DNA of 64,000 nt, from NCBI RefSeq assembly GCF_018811945.1, contig NZ_JACRVU010000010.1:46145-110144 (forward strand), read 5' to 3'. Under the pieces are notes generated by a model. It did not search any database, was not told where the DNA came from, and saw nothing but the letters and a program-made list of their open reading frames with translations. The translations under genes and the position numbers were made by a program. This DNA is from Gluconobacter sp. P1C6_b (GTDB lineage: Bacteria; Pseudomonadota; Alphaproteobacteria; Acetobacterales; Acetobacteraceae). This document shows positions 63,839-64,000 of the stretch, piece after piece (the stretch's first letter is position 1; every line of letters begins with the position of its first letter).

Positions 63839-64000
63839 ATGGCACGAGGTGATCTGACGGATCAGGAATGGGCGATCATTGGTCCACTTCTGCCGGCTGA
63901 ACGCGGACGTTGGGCGCGTCCGGCTGGAGACAATCGCCGGTTCCTCAATGGTATGCTGCATGTTCTGCGCACAGGTTGCCCCTGGCGAGACATGCATGAG
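63839..64000 (+). mobile_element. IS5-family transposase, 5' part (cut by window edge)
   Basis: The ATG at 63839 opens a frame that runs off the window (54 codons seen). It reads ARGDLTDQEWAIIGPLLPAER, then FLNGMLHVLRTGCPWRDMHE, the N-terminal DUF4096-type helix-turn-helix region of IS5-group (IS1031/IS12528-like) transposases common in acetic acid bacteria. The catalytic DDE residues would lie outside the window, so intactness cannot be judged. Insertion next to tRNA-Val suggests recent or tolerated transposition. Confidence 0.85.

Overview
The window is a 64 kb stretch of alphaproteobacterial chromosome with high GC and very tight gene packing. Many neighbours overlap by ATGA, GTGA or TGATG. 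A hopanoid operon, a pyruvate dehydrogenase whose E1-beta carries its own lipoyl domain, an alphaproteobacterial-type SOS box before lexA, small PurL with PurS and PurQ, and an IS5-like transposase together suggest Acetobacteraceae. An acetic acid bacterium such as Gluconobacter fits best. This assignment is inferred from gene content and protein character; no database search was possible.

Layout. 1-4.9 kb: hopanoid operon hpnD-hpnE-shc-hpnG. 4.9-8.2 kb (minus): sodium:solute symporter, rlmE and a Ppx/GppA phosphatase. 8.4-11.5 kb: tRNA-Gln(CTG), guaB and an RsmB-type methyltransferase. 11.5-17.2 kb: GNAT acetyltransferase, CPA1 antiporter, L,D-transpeptidase, orphan OmpR-type regulator, xthA and an M19 dipeptidase. 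17.5-24.5 kb: uvrC, pgsA, a lipoprotein, lexA with its operator, rpmG, an ftsB-like gene, eno and a DUF3429 protein. 24.5-28.2 kb (minus): tpiA-secG and pyrG-kdsA. 28.4-34.5 kb: ppiD-like gene followed by trpE-trpG-trpD-trpC and a strong terminator. 34.6-41.1 kb: pdhA-pdhB-pdhC-lpdA-lipA-COQ10-like. 41.2-44.5 kb: a His-rich secreted protein, then terC-slt-cinA on the minus strand. 44.6-50.6 kb: purB, purC-purS-(Rap1a/Tai protein)-purQ-purL and bolA. 50.7-56.8 kb: monothiol glutaredoxin, a second His-rich secreted protein, then permease-hemB-yraN (minus), glyA, and an AstE/AspA-type protein (minus). 57-63.5 kb: two GT-B glycosyltransferases, a DEAD-box helicase (minus), an ELM1-family protein and a large protein I do not recognise. 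63.5-64 kb: tRNA-Val(CAC), an AT-rich stretch and the start of an IS5-like element cut by the window edge.

Most of the window is conserved housekeeping. Several operons are self-consistent pathways: hopanoid synthesis, chorismate to indole-glycerol phosphate, PDH assembly together with lipoate synthesis, and IMP synthesis. I found no CRISPR array, prophage or recognisable defence or toxin cassette. The points most worth a second look are a YraN (UPF0102) gene that has no ATG, GTG or TTG start and appears to begin at a CTG overlapping the hemB stop; a secreted Rap1a/Tai-type protein translationally coupled between purS and purQ; an 11-bp hairpin that buries the ribosome binding site of a glycosyltransferase; the ELM1 plus 628-residue unknown pair next to glycosyltransferases; two unrelated His-rich secreted proteins; and the tRNA-Val/IS junction at the right edge.
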